From assembly GCA_022885665.1 (NCBI GenBank), contig JAGQDJ010000101.1:124001-188000 (forward strand): 64,000 bases of DNA, written 5' to 3'. Position 1 is the stretch's first letter. Each line of letters opens with the position of its first letter. The position numbers and the translations under genes are program-made. The DNA comes from Triops longicaudatus. Taxonomy: Eukaryota; Arthropoda; Branchiopoda; Notostraca; Triopsidae. The notes beneath the pieces are model-generated. The model worked only from the letters and a program-made list of their open reading frames with translations, did no database searches and had not been told where the DNA came from. Of the stretch, positions 37,448 through 50,499 are shown piece after piece.

Positions 37448-37477
37448 AGATAATCTTAACCATGGTTAAGATTATCT
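37448..37477. repeat. 30-bp perfect palindrome
   Basis: The palindrome is centred on TTAACCATGGTTAA and is perfect over 15 bp per arm with no spacer. Related TAACCATG and TTTAAACATGG-like words recur at about 37513-37535 and 37676, so it may be the core of a decayed inverted-repeat element. No target duplication was found. Confidence 0.75.
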
Positions 37478-37479
37478 TT

Positions 37480-40400
37480 GTACAACATACATTCACATAC
37501 CATCCTGTTACCCTAACCATGATTAAACCATGTTTAAATGCCTCCTAACAAATCGTAGTTAAGGCACTCTTGTAAACTTGGCACAAAGTCTATTTCTTTC
37601 ATCTCGTGTCACAATGTAAATCGAAACCAAGTGAAATGACCTAGCTTCCTTGAATTGTCTAATACTCTTTCAAATACATGGTTAAAAGCCTTGTGTTTAC
37701 ATGTCTTTCTGTCGCAAACCATGGTGAATACGTCATTGAACATGTAGTCACATTACTATTGGTTTCTGAAATAGAATAACGTTTTTCGAAGTGTTATAAG
37801 ACCGGAAACACGCACTTTGCCTGTATAATCGCCGAAGTAGTGTTAATTACTCGGCTTCATCGTTTTTCCTCCCCAACAAACCAAACACTACTACGTTCCA
37901 GGCGTACATCAACACATGGCATAACTCTCTAAATCATACCGTCCAAACCACAAATCCATGACAACACAAAATTCCTGCATCTTTTCACACAAAAAAACTA
38001 ACTTGACATAGTTAAATGTCTTGAATCCAACTTTGAACCTTTTCAAAAGTGGTGAGGAGCAAAACGATAAATGTACGCCTCCCTAAGATGCATTGGTTGC
38101 GTGGTCTTGGGACTAACCGGCATGAAAAAGAAGGCGGTAGATTTCGTGTAACTTGTCATCAGAAAAATCTTTCCAGGACATTTGCCTCAGGGGTATTGGC
38201 ATAAGGGGATTGTTTCGTTCGTCGAGTTGACTGCTCTGCTTTTGCATCGTCATGATTAAGAAGATGTGACGAGTCAGACAAAAAGCACCAAGTATTGGTC
38301 TTTGAGGGGCGGTTGGCAATCGTCTTTTTCTCCTGTAACCTCAAGTCCCCCGAAAAGAAGATTGTCGATGCCTACAGCACGACACAACAAATTTGGTCGC
38401 GTTGTCTCGTGGGTGATCTACGAGGGAAGAACAATGAAACTTTAGACTTACCCTTTGCATGACGTCTTCAAAATCTTCCAAAAGCTCGATGGTGCAAGAG
38501 GTTAAAGGGCGCATCTTGATAGGTTCCTGGACCGCGTTTCACGAAAAGCCAAGGAGATAATCAGGGTCACGCATCGGGCAGCTTCTTCAACAATCAACTC
38601 CACCAAAAAATTTTCATCTCTGAAAGAAGAGTTTCGTGCACAAAAGCTGATACTTGGGCGTAAATAGCCCCCAGATCCGGGAAGGTTCTTACTGGCACGC
38701 CTGTAACGAAACGAAGAAGAAGATATTTAACAAAAAGTTGCGAGAGGTACACATGTTCATTTTTGTAAGAGTTTTATTTATTTTTAACGTTTTTTCTCCA
38801 CAAGGGCAGCAGGTAATTGTATAAAGCCGGCTTTTCTTATTTGCATAAGCTATAAAGTAAAAGATGCACCAGGAAGTGTTGCAGGTTTGGCAGCGATAAA
38901 AACCTAGCGCTAGGAGCTTCTGATAGGGTCATTTAACAAGGAGTGATAAATAGGTTGCGTGGCAACAAGCTTTGGCTCGACCGCAGCAAATGGGGAAGCA
39001 AAAATCGGACAGGGAGAATATCCGTTACCAAGGAACCTTAGGAAAACTTTTAGCACTTGTTTGGCGTTAATCACAAGTAGCTTTCCCCATTATTCTTGAG
39101 CCAGCAGCTAGTACGCACACCCAAGTAGGAAATTGAAAGACAGTTAGCCTCGGATCGCCCATCAATTAGGAGATTTTACCAGCTCCAAGACAAGAAAAGC
39201 GTCCTGCACGCTATAAGCATAGGCTACTGTGACGTCACATTAGCGGTGGCCTTTTCACTACTCGCTGAAAGTTGGCAGCATTCAGCGAAATCCCAAGTTG
39301 TCAGAGAACATTATGATGAACGACACTCCTTTTCCTCTCTACCCCCCCCCCCCCACACACACACACACATTTTTCCCTCCTTTCATTCCCTGAACCACTC
39401 ATCTTGCACCACCATCCCCCGCACAAATTCGTGCATGGTAATAGAATCTGAACCGAAAAGTCCCTTTCCCTTTTCCTTTCTCTAGAATATATCGGTCTTT
39501 ATCCCCCATTCTTTTTTGTGTCTTTCCTTTTCCTTGTTCGATATGGTCAGCGGACATGTATTAGGCACATATAGGGATTGCCTTCAGCACCAATTGGGGG
39601 TCTTGATGCCTTTTACTGCTTTTATGACTTAGCTATCATGGTAATAAACGAAGTCTGTTCACCCTCTCGCTCTTTTTCATGCCGTCTTTTAATGTAGTCA
39701 GATCGAGCTGATTATCCCTTCCCACCGCCATTGTGACGATTCCGGCCCAAGTAATATGTTCGAACCTTAAAAGATTCCCTAGTGTATTAACCACACGGCA
39801 GGGAATTAGCTTGCGCTAACAAGGTACTCTTCCCATGGAAATTAGGTACTGTACTGTTACTTTCGCTTTCCAACTACTGTTCCACAAGGCAATTCTGTCG
39901 CGAAAATAAAGAAAAAAGGGATTTTGTCAGATCCATAGTACCCAAGGTGACAAAAAAATCTGTGCAGCGAAATTCTTTGTTGCACGACTTCGAGCTTTAT
40001 GACGTGAGCAGTTTGTGTCTGGACGGTGGCTTTAGCCATGTTGGCTGATTTCGTGTTGATTGGACGACCAATTGAATGGTTCTTTGTTCCCGTGCTTGCT
40101 TTCATCTTTCGGAGTTAACTCAAGAGTGCAGGAGCGCTTGCTCTTGTCTATATGGGCTGCTCGGGAAATCTGTGAGCCGTGAGTGCACTTGAAGACGCCC
40201 ACATCCGCCTTGGACTTCTTCTGAGATTAGAATAATGGTCATCAACATTTACAGCCCTGCAAAATCCAAACAGATACTGTTGTCTGCTGCTGTGTCCTAA
40301 TAGACCGGATTTCACGAAAACACGCATAAATAGATTTGGTTTTCCATTTAGGTTTCCCCGAACACGAGAATAACCTTTTGATGCCCTGATGTTAGAAATT

Positions 40401-42400
40401 CTCTTCATTTGCATAATACTTTTTTTTCAAAAGAACGTAGGTTTCGAATTACCTTTTAGCCTTTCACTATATGTCTCATCCCTTTTCATCATACTCGATA
40501 ACAGATCGAAAATGGGGAACTTAGAGAAGTTCGAACATTACAAAAAAACCTGTCAACTTCTGGGTATACAAAAGACGTCCAAGAAAGAGAAAATAATAAT
40601 CAGTGCCTTTAAAAAAGCGGTCTTTTGTGTGTCCAAGACAAGATGGATCGCTATTGAGTTCTGAGAAGTCAAAAAACGATGAGAATAAAGCATCTTTGAC
40701 TTCTAGAAATGCCGTTCAATACCGGTTTCTTTCGCCTCGGCTCTCTAACACACACACATAGAACACACATCCTGTCCCCAAAAACGAATTATGAAAAAAG
40801 TGGCTCCTCTTCTTTATCAGTCTTACCCCCACCCCCTGGCAAAAAAAGGAAAACCGAAGAAATAGAAATGTCATTACGGATAATAAAATAAAAAAAAACG
40901 CCATAAAAAGAACACTATGTGGCAAACGCTTAGCAAATAACTAAGATCGGGCAACAAAGGAGTTCCACTTTACCCGAAGCCCAAAAGTTCTCCCTCCTAT
41001 CGTGGCAAACCTAAGAAAAGTGGATCCTTTTGTGTATGCATTCAAAATCGTAATAGCTCTTACGTCATTTCATTCAACTCGTAAAAAAATTCGTACGTTT
41101 ATAGATACCACTTCTGCTTTCTTTTTACTTTCTTTGTCTAGCATATTATAGTTTCATATTCTAAGCCCATTTTCAAAAGGAGGCAATTTGAACGTGAATG
41201 CGTCTAACGAATGCGCATATATAGAACTCGAAAACACTCGCTATTAAACCAAGTAACAAAAAATAGAAAAGAATCTTCAAAACAATGAAAACACTGACGT
41301 TTTGTTTCATAATTTGCATAGGCTACATCCAGCTTCTCCTTTTATTTTCAGTCTTAATGCGAGACCAAGGTTAATGGAAATGTGCTGAAAATAAATACAG
41401 AACTTAACTGCACAGTAACATCCCCTTGCACTTCAACAGAACATTTGTTTACGTTGTTTTAGGTCCTAGGAAATTAAACTAATAATTCGCTCGACTCTTG
41501 AGCTTTTTGGGTTTGGTTTTATGTGCGGTGTTAGCAGGGCTGAAAAAATACCTAAAAAGGAGGGCTTTAAGGGGGTTAAAAGGTGACTGTATAGGCCCAT
41601 AGGCTGTCTTGCATACATTGTGTTTGTATATCGGCGAACAGGAAAATGGAAGATTGTTGGAAAGTTTTTCGTCCCTACCGCGTGACAAATAATACCATTC
41701 ACGCCGGGATAAACAGGCTTTCCGAATCCGTCTTCGTCTCCCGGGAAGAGGCCTGTTGCCAGCAAATTGGAGACGAAACGCGCCCAGAATGGGAGAATGG
41801 AAATGGAAGCTACAGAAAGGAATACTGTACGCTTAGATCCCCCACAAGCCTCCTTTTTATTGCGTACAACTGAATGAGGGACCAAGCAAAAGAAAATGTG
41901 TTTTTGGTGGGGGTGATTTTTCTGTCTTTATATGTATACGTTCAGTTTTTTCTTTCTTCGGAAAGGTTCTTTTTTATTGTTGTTATCCCGGCGGGCTCTT
42001 TTTATGGACACATAATTTCAGGTTTTCTTCCTGTATTCACTTCCTAAAGAGAGAAGAGCTGGGGGAAAAGGGAGAAAATCATAAGCATAAGCATTGTATG
42101 AATCTACCTTGTTTGCAATGTAATCATTCCGTTCAGTGACACCAAAACATTCAAACAAACTTATGCCGTGGTGTATAGGTGTATAGTCTCTTTTCGTTTA
42201 AGTCAGTGAAGCAAGCTTCCGTAATCCACTACCAAAATTCTATAGAAAAGGACCTTGGGTTTACTGATAAACTATCAACTTTATTACATCTTTTTCTTGA
42301 CAGTTACTGTGGTTCTTCTCTGCAGTTTGGGAGTATGGAATACATTAAGCTTTAAAGAAAAAGGTTCTATCTTTTTAAAAAGCTGCCTTGGTATCAACTG
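37480..42400. other. Gene-poor stretch
   Basis: Frames up to 139 codons (41466-41885, -) are present with no recognisable domain. A poly-C/CA microsatellite at 39342-39369 is the only clear repeat. Confidence 0.35.
39342..39369. repeat. C(13) followed by (AC)n microsatellite
   Basis: Thirteen C run directly into about seven AC units. This is an ordinary slippage-prone locus. Confidence 0.85.
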
Positions 42401-42402
42401 GC

Positions 42403-42783
42403 TCATATGCACACGGACGTATGCACAGAGATGAGAAAAAAATGACGTCCGAAGCAAAAAAAAAGCTGAAAAATGACGCTGGAATCTTCGTGAAGTTTGA
42501 AGATCAATAATCCCCGCAAGTACGAGAGATGAGCCGTCGTTCTCACTTTCTCATCTTCCGTCACAAGCGCCTGCAGTGGTAGAATGCAGTGGTGCGACCC
42601 CAAATGGGTTTTCAAAAACGTTCGCCGAGAATCCATAGTGGAATTTCTACTTTTCTCAAGAAGCTCCTGACAGCAAGGAAGCATAGCAAAGTACCAGAGA
42701 CCGTTCTTTCCGAAAAGTTTTCGATTCTTAGAGCTTGTCCTGGGTTTGCTGGCGGGTTGAATAGGTTCTGTACTCTCTTCCAT
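42403..42783 (-). CDS. Open frame of 126 codons, unidentified; possible first exon
   Basis: An ATG at 42783 opens a hydrophilic frame (start MEESTEPIQPASK) with balanced charged residues for 79 codons up to an AAA/GTGAGA donor at 42547/42546. Beyond that point the residues become Phe- and Cys-rich, as expected for read-through into an intron. The alternative is that the whole 126 codons are translated, or that it is chance. I do not recognise the protein, and no downstream exon was found. Confidence 0.3.
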   Translation of the reverse strand: MEESTEPIQPASKPRTSSKNRKLFGKNGLWYFAMLPCCQELLEKSRNSTMDSRRTFLKTHLGSHHCILPLQALVTEDEKVRTTAHLSYLRGLLIFKLHEDSSVIFQLFFCFGRHFFLISVHTSVCI

Positions 42784-42789
42784 TACGGT

Positions 42790-45700
42790 GCATACAGTTC
42801 GTCGGTAAGAAGCCTTGAGTCGTCTTTTGTTTAATTTTTTCTCTTTTTTGAGGCACTTCTAGAATGCATACACAAGAAGCGATCTAGTTCATCCGTGCGA
42901 AGTCTTGAGGGAATAGCTAAGCTGGCAATATAGTGTAACTCTGAGTAAACTTGGGAAGGAAGATGGGATACAACGGATAAGATTAGCCGGATACAGAGAA
43001 CGAAGGACACCTAGTAACCGTGTTATGTATGTAGGAGCAAACATACTACACGCTTGCCTTGAAATAAGCCTTTTAATGAGAAAACCAGCACGTATGCTTA
43101 GCGGAAAGCGCATTAAGCGCTTCATAGGTCTGGAATTTGAAAAAGAGCAAAAATAAAGAATACAACGTGTCGAACGGAGAGCGTATATGGGCAAAAAGTT
43201 CCCGGAGAAGTCACGGGTGTGAATAATTGATTATTATTGACCAAAGAACAGCTGTTTCAATCAGGGAATCAATAAAGCTATCCGTCAGTTTGGGTTCCAA
43301 CATATCAACCCTTGACTGTAAGACAGCTGAACAATACGATAAGATAATTTAACTTTGTAACTTTTTTCTAAAAATCTCCCAGTTTTTCCTTTTAATTACG
43401 TCGTACGACCAGGCAGTTCTGATGCCAGTTTCCAAATAATTGCGCTTCCACTTGCTATTTTCAAACTCATAAAAAATATTTCAGAACGTATCAGTATCAT
43501 GTACTTTTTCACGTGTGCGAAGGAGACACTGTTGCATTGGTCCAACGTGTTGAAACGAGTTTCTTCCCACATCCCCACATTCAAAGCCAATAAAAAGAAA
43601 TAACGTCAAACAAAGGAAGTATTTCTGACCGACCATACGTACGTTGATTTCAAATTATCTTCACTACTTATTGTAATACTGAACATTTATTTCTTTAATT
43701 ATTTTTGGAGAGGAAAAGCTCAATAACCTTTCACACTTCTCCCTATCTTACAGCAATAGCCATCCATGATAACATCGTACTACCCCCACAAGTATTGAAA
43801 TATTCACATGTAAAAATGTCCCTCGAAAATTCCTATAAACGTCGAAGAACATGTTTCGCTAAATAAGCAGTAGGCTATTCCTGACTATGCTGGTTTTCTG
43901 GCAATTCGGAGAGAAATTTCTGCATCAGGCAAAGATAAAAAAATTGCATTCATTATGTAAACTTTACCACTAATAGTTACACCTTTAACTTCGTCTTCTC
44001 TAACAAACAAGAATGTAGTTAACTCGAATACTCTAGAGAAAATGTTATTACATAGTCATCACCAAAACATACACGTACACGAAGATTCTTACATAATTTC
44101 AAGAATTTTGTAAATAACTTTTTCATTACCTTGACTTCTTTATCTTGTTGTCTTATTTTACGTTGAAACGGTTTACTTTACACGAGCCACCGTCAATTTA
44201 CAATTACGCGAAATTGGAAGCTTGTAATATGGTATATTTTCCAGCATAGTTGAGGGTATTGGTACTATAGATAAAGACGTGGCCATAGCAACGGGCTCGC
44301 GATGATGACCATTACAAAGTGGAGTCATGCCGAGTTAAAAGCCATGTCTTCTAGGCCGTAAAAGATCCTCTTCTCTCGCCTGCTCTCCTGCCTCGTCAAT
44401 CAACTGCTGCTAGAGTGCTTGACAGAACTATTTTGTCCTTGAGAGAGACAGCTTCCTAGAGCGGGTTAAAAGGACGAGGTCTCAATAACTCAACCCCTCA
44501 AGTATTTTAAATGAGAAAGTAATTGATCGGTTTCGCCCTCTGTCGCTTCAAATTCGGGCCAAACGAGCATGCTAACTCGTCGCTTGATGCGACGGTGTTA
44601 TCACTTGATAAACCTATTAAACTGTGTGCCTCTCTGCTCAAGTGTCAAAGCTCATAAATACTGCAAGGAAATCCACTGAAAATGTTCTCTAAAGCGAGCT
44701 TCATTATACCCGTGTCAGAGCTTTCACGTCCATGGCAATATGATCGGAGCTAAAAGAACGCGTGCTTTGCAGCGATGCATTCTTTTTACTATTTAGTCAC
44801 GCAGTTTTTTCCCAGCGTGTGCCTCATTGCTAACGATTTCTTCCCATCTATGTTCATTAGAACAAAAGACTGGGTCAGAAAACTGGGCGATCTTTTCCTA
44901 TCGTATTTTACTTGCTCAAGTCAAACAAACCGGTCCTCTTTGTTGTGTGCAAAAAATTTCTTCCTTTGCGCTAGGGGGATTTTTGTACTTGTATATTGAA
45001 GAGAGCGAAGACGTGTTGTCCACGTGTCTTCAGCTGTGTTTGTTAGTCCGTGCTGAATGTAAAATTGTACCAGCAAGGAGCATCTTTCCTCTGCACGCCT
45101 ACCTTCCCCGGAACCTTCACTAGGAAGTAATCCGTACAGACAGCATTTGGGTGGCGCGAGCCAAGGCAAATAAATGCTACCCAAAGTCCGCCAAGTTTGG
45201 GTGAAAAGCAAGCAAGCAAGCCATATTTCAACAAGATTGCAGCGCAGGAACATTTATACTCCCCACTACTACCAAAAAGCTTTGGCTGCTCTACCGATGC
45301 TAGCTAGGCTTTCTTGCAACATGAATGTGCTTCTCTGTTTGGCTTGCGAGAAAAGCGCAAAGAACTTGAGAGTGCACTAGTACGCTGCCTGGGACCTAGC
45401 CGCTACGTCGGATGTCAGCTTGTGTGCTTTTGCTTGCTTGCTTTAGCTCCGGTTATAAAGACGGGGCTATAATGGCTGCGAGCAAGATCTCCCTCCCCCC
45501 AGTAAGAAAACCATCTCCGCCGTAACTGGATGGCATGCCCGCATCCATTCCAGCCGTATACACCCGTGAGTCTTCAATTATGCAATTACTTTGCTTTCCC
45601 AAAGGTTTTCGACTAACCAGCACAAAATCCCGCGACACCAGGGTCACAAAAGAACACATGTCAGAACACTAAAAACAACCCCCACTAAGGGGATTTGGCA

Positions 45701-45840
45701 ACTCAAGCGTGAGCAAACCACATTTCGCAACAATGGAAAACACCGCTGGATAGTAACCTCAAAAGTAGAATGAAATGTACCATCTTATCAGTTTTCCCTA
45801 AAATACAATCGCTACTAATTCAGCTACTCAGTTTTAAAAT
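42790..45840. other. Non-coding stretch
   Basis: Overlapping frames on both strands between 44775 and 45380 reflect low stop density only. A small GTCGC/GCGAC hairpin lies at about 44578. No gene is supported. Confidence 0.35.
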
Positions 45841-45846
45841 TGACAC

Positions 45847-46021
45847 CAGGGTCGTACCCAGGATTTTGGTTAGGGGGTGTGTTATAAAGTTTCAGGGGGA
45901 GGGGGTGTTTTACATTTGCCATTTATTTTTTACACTTGGTAGTCGCCTATGCCATTATAACATTAAAATGGGGGGGGGGGAGTTAAACGCCCTATCCCTC
46001 CCCCTGGGTACGAGGGTGATT
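45847..46021 (+). mobile_element. Short MITE, family copy 2
   Basis: It begins CAGGGTCGTACCCAGGATTT and ends with CTGGGTACGAGGGTGATT. The ends are imperfect inverted repeats sharing CGTACCCAGG. The interior matches the copies at 36613 and 62143 and contains an 11-base G run at 45970-45980. The expected 5-bp duplication is not intact (GACAC on the left, AGCAT on the right), which may reflect age. It has no coding capacity. Confidence 0.7.
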
Positions 46022-46029
46022 AGCATCCA

Positions 46030-48900
46030 TATTAGGATAATGAATTTGAATCGAAAAGATGGAAGTTATTGATACATTGGCTTGACACTATCGCCATCTT
46101 AGAAAATAATCTTAATTCCTTTACCAGCCTAGCGGTTTGGAACTTTGCCCGGATATTTGCCTTCCTTATTACCTAGTGTTCACATTACGCAAAGGTCTGT
46201 TGAGCTAATTACATACGCTTTCTTATTTACCTTACGTTACTCACTTAACCGGCTGGGCGGCTTACTACTACAGAAGAAGTCAGGGCTACTTGTCCGATAT
46301 TTTGCTGCACAACTTGGAGGATTCTCTAAATGTGGGTAACATGTTAGGATACACTGGAAAATTAAGCTGTTCCTGTGACAACGCGCTTACTTAAATTGAT
46401 ATTGGGTGAATGTCTAACAAAGTTAACCTATATTTACCTGCCTAGTTAAGCAAGGTTAAGCTCCATTTCTTAGCAAGGTATCGTAGAATTATTAAAGGGA
46501 TAAACTTAGTGAGGAAAATTGTTTAGTCTGTCGGAGACTGCAGACAAGCTTCCTGCCACCCTCTTGATCTGGGCAAAGCTAGCGTTCATTCCGTTTTCAA
46601 TTTGCATAAGTGCTGGCGCATTTCTGTACAGGGACTAAAGGAATAAGCGACTTACATACTGGAGAACTGGAAACCAGGCACGAGAGAGATGAGAGGAGAG
46701 AAAGAGCTTTGGTGGCTGCCAACGCTCAAGCAGCAATAATTTTGCCCTGAGGACATATCCTTCTTCGTCAGAAGGGCCCCTGACGGGAAATCCTGCTGTC
46801 TGGCGCAAGTATGTATTATGTCAAAGTACAACGAACGCTCATTTTCGTCTTACACTCGCCTTTTCTTTCTTCCCTTATTATTGCTCGCAATCAATACACG
46901 AATATACTGTACACAGCACACAGATGTTCTTGTTACTGGACCGGAATACGTGCCAGAGCCACACAGCGTCAAGGAATTCGCTGGAACGCATTGTCACGTG
47001 CCATTCCTAATCAGGCGAGGCCTGTCGGTCCCTTTACCTTAATTCGGCCATAATTGAAGAGTATTACCAGCTGCCAATCTGCATAAGCACCTTAGCATTT
47101 TTTATCGTTATTCCTCTCGTTTCTTTCCCTCTTCCAGCCTTCCCTGCTTATAATCCCTTTATGTTAAAGTTTTTTTTTTCAATCATCTGACTCCCAGAAG
47201 CAGCCCAGAATATCATCCTTGCATGCCTGTTCTAACAGTTGCTAAGGGTTTGGGAATTAAAAAACAAAATTCTACCCCTGAAGCCGTGACGTCACAACTA
47301 ACACACAGCAACTCCAATCCCTGTTAACAGTAACGTTTTTGAAGGTTCACTCCCTAATGAAGCAAAAAGGGACCAACGCAGTAAAGAAAAAAACAAGAAA
47401 AATTTGCCAACTTTAGAGAGCAAGAGGGTACTTTGGGGGGCATGAGGCAATGAGGGAGGTAATCACTTGCTCCACCTACGCAGGAAAGTTAACTTGCAAC
47501 TCGTCTAGCACAGTGCCGTGCTGTACCCGTACCGTACGTCATCCAAACAATTAAGGCTTTGGAGCCAGTAATTACTTTTCAAGAGGTTGGCACAAAAACA
47601 CCGGATATCGACAGAGGAGACAGCTGCAGAACAGAAAAGCGCTTTTACTTTAGATTTCAGGCAGCCTTATGCACGAGGCAAGTCATCGCGAAACATCTTA
47701 TTCACGTCTTTTGTTTATTAACGAGCTTTAACTCCCTGTCCGCCACCCAAAAGTTGCTAAGCTGGTGTTGCCAGCGCTGTCGGTCCATATAAACAGGCAG
47801 ATCTTACACCGACGTAAATGAATTTTAAACCACCGTTCAGTTTCTACCTCCACAGCTGGCAACAGAACTTGGGTGAAACTTCTGAAACAGCTTTCGTTTA
47901 TTTTGTGATCCAAATCTGCTTAACTGACAGTTCTCTACAGTATGTATGCTGATCGTGGAAATTCATTAAAAACGGCGGACAGCTTGAACAAGTAGTTCGC
48001 TCCTTTTGTGTGGCGGGGAAACCCTTAACATGTTGAAAAACAAGGTTAAAGTCTTTCCCATGCAAATTCTATGCGGAAAGTTTCTTCAGCCAAGCCACGG
48101 ATGCGCATTTCGCCTCGTGTCACAAAGTTTGGCCAATTGCAAAAGTTTTTTAGCGCAACTTCACCAGACCATTTATCTCCAATAACAAATCTCTCGGAAT
48201 CCACCACCAACTACCAAAACTGCCTGGGTCTTCCCGACATCTTTTTCGACCTTGGCGAGATTTAATAGGTGTTCCGCGAGACTTCTGTCGGGAAAGATTC
48301 CATCCACTGGGTTTCAGTGTTTTCGAGGCCTGGTGAATTGTTAATCTGCAGTGTGCCGGACAACAACGCCGGGGAATTTCTCTACTTTAAAATCTTCCGA
48401 AGAACTCATTAAAACTGAATCTGCCTTTGCCCCACCAAGTTTCCCGCCAAGTGTGATACACAAATTAGGTCTCTTCAAGTAAGTAAATATGTTCGTTCGC
48501 ATATATTAAAGTACTCTGAACTCATTTCAATTCATAGTTCTGGTTAGAAACGAGCCCCAAAGCTACGAGGGTAATAATTGGGATCTGCATTCAACGCTAC
48601 GCATACTCCATTAAGTGTGGATTAGCACATGTAAGCATATTTCATGTCAGTCATATATTTTTTAAAAATAATTATACAGAATTTATTTTCCTGATATCCA
48701 TATTGCGTAAGTTAAGCCCCTGACATATATTGGAAACACGTTCTTTGGAAATTTCGCGCATTTACGCAAATTTGCTGAAAAGAAAAGTTAGAAAAACGCG
48801 ATAAAGCGCATAAATCGCACAAATTTAAGGAACTTCACACGTTTACGTCCCATTTAATATGACAAAATTATTATGTTAAACAGAGAACATTTGATTGTCG
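46030..48900. other. Non-coding stretch
   Basis: Chance-length frames only. Similar GCATAAG-containing words occur near 46605 and 47078 but no complete repeat was delimited. A GACGAAG-type hairpin lies near 46764-46790. Confidence 0.35.
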
Positions 48901-48909
48901 TTGTTTCAG

Positions 48910-48976
48910 CTGTGAAGAACCAGCAAACTTGACAATGACTCACATAGCCCTCGTGTTAGCAGGTCTTATTGACCGG
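48910..48976 (+). CDS. Possible internal exon (67 bp), unidentified
   Basis: The acceptor (GTCGTTGTTTCAG) and donor (GACCGG/GTAAGA) bound a stretch in which only one frame is open: one base plus 22 codons. The peptide ends in a helix-like hydrophobic segment (THIALVLAGLIDR). The other two frames contain stops. No partner exon is identified, and a 67-bp exon can arise by chance. Confidence 0.2.
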
Positions 48977-48979
48977 GTA

Positions 48980-49760
48980 AGACGTAGCTAATCCCACTGT
49001 TGTCCTTTTTCAAAAGCAAAATGGCGCAATGCCTATTGCAGCTAGTAACCAGATGGATGTGTTCTACACGTTAGGGAGGCTTTACGTATTTTCAGCTGAA
49101 ACACATAGTTTTTGTGCTGCCTTAAAAGTTTTGCTACAAGTAATCACTCTAATTGCTTGCTGCCTGTCCCAGACTTTATTGGGCAGTCATAAGTCCATTG
49201 TTGCTTAATTTTGGGGCATGGACAGCCAACAGCTATTTATTAGAAGTTGATGCTCTTTTTTAGTAACTTCAGCGTCAGTGTTTTTATATGCTGAATGCTA
49301 CGATTCTCAATTAAAAGATTTTAAAATTTAAAAGTTTTCTATTACTTTGGCAAACATTCAGGATGTTTGGAAGTCTTTTTACAATTCTCTGTCGGTTTAA
49401 CTTTTATAGTATTCATCTCTCAAAAGAAATCTTGTTCAACGATAGGCATACTGTCGTCTTTGCTTCGGTGTAAAATAAAGCTGTACCTTTGGACTCCACG
49501 ATATTTTTGCTCCCAAGATCGTGACTTTTGCAAAGAACGCTGAGTTGGATATCGAGAATTCCATGTCCGTCTGTACAAAGCTCCGCTGGACTGTATCTGG
49601 AGGTCATCCATGTCGCTGTGTTAGCAATTGTTAGTGGAAGAATCTAACGAGGGTGCGAACGGGTCAAGTGAGCGTTGCCTAAGTACCGATTTTGATGGTT
49701 CCGTTGTTTCTCTTCTCTATTTTTGTTCCTGTTTCACCATCCAGGGGATTTCCATACAAA
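48980..49760. other. Non-coding stretch
   Basis: A plus-strand frame from about 49043 to a TAA near 49208 is open for some 55 codons without splice support. Nothing else was recognised. Confidence 0.3.
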
Positions 49761-49769
49761 CGAGAGAAC

Positions 49770-50252
49770 CTATTGGGAGTAAAAGGCACGCTGTTGAAGC
49801 TTTTCTATTGTTCGAATTCCACGCGTCAACACCCCTACATCCTTATTTATCTCGAAGAAATTCCGACCAGCGAGACAACACTTTGCAGCTTTGCCTGCAG
49901 GGGAGGTCCAAACCCCCCAATTTAACCCCTTTGGGGCGTAGGAGGGGTTGAAGTGGAGATGAGGAAATCGTGCCAAGGGAACGTCGAGAGGATCCAGGCA
50001 CAAAGCTCGCGTTTGGAAATGGATCGATGGCTTGCAAGCAGCACACATGTCTGTGGTAGTTTCGTCAGTCACACATTCGCATTCAAACAGCCTAAGCAAG
50101 ATCGAAGCTAGCAAATTGGTGACAGACAAATGAACGTGTGACTTTCTTTTCACTAGATATGCACTCAGATAGCCTTCTTCATTTAACTCGTAGCAGAGCT
50201 TCAGCATTCTAGAAATTGTCAGCTCCGTATACAGCACGACACCTGTCTGCAA
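49770..50252 (-). CDS. Longest start-to-stop frame (160 codons), unidentified
   Basis: On the minus strand the frame starts near 50252, just after a CAG/GTGTCG-like junction with another minus-strand frame (50209-50490). It has a Cys-rich patch (CECVTDETTTDMCAAC) about 60 residues in. The second half is compositionally unlike the first and carries a CCCC/GGGG hairpin at about 49918-49945. The length is only slightly above the chance expectation. It may be a decayed coding fragment or random. No family is recognised. Confidence 0.2.
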   Translation of the reverse strand: MQTGVVLYTELTISRMLKLCYELNEEGYLSAYLVKRKSHVHLSVTNLLASILLRLFECECVTDETTTDMCAACKPSIHFQTRALCLDPLDVPLARFPHLHFNPSYAPKGLNWGVWTSPAGKAAKCCLAGRNFFEINKDVGVLTRGIRTIEKLQQRAFYSQ

Positions 50253-50499
50253 TTTTTAGAAATAGTTGATTCCAGAAATAGTAGAAATCCGGAGTGTTTT
50301 GCACTGACATTGCTAGTTCGCGTATACGTGCAGATATGTGAGGTGTTTGCGTAAAAGTAGAGCTATAAAATTTGACTTTGTCTTTTCGGGCACTGTAGTC
50401 GCAGTATTTACTTAGTAGCTGCGAATAGCTTACCCAGAGTATGCTACACGCGCAACACGACACGTATGGACGGTATAAGCAAGCCCACACAAGCTGCGT

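Noticed and set aside
39230..39237. TGACGTCA (CRE consensus), also at 47287-47294 and 59235-59242
   Set aside because: About one occurrence is expected per 64 kb by chance. Three, without nearby promoters, is not enough to call regulatory sites.
41466..41885. 139-codon open frame (-) and an overlapping 75-codon frame (+)
   Set aside because: Both strands are open over the same bases, with no recognised motif and no splice context. I could not choose either.
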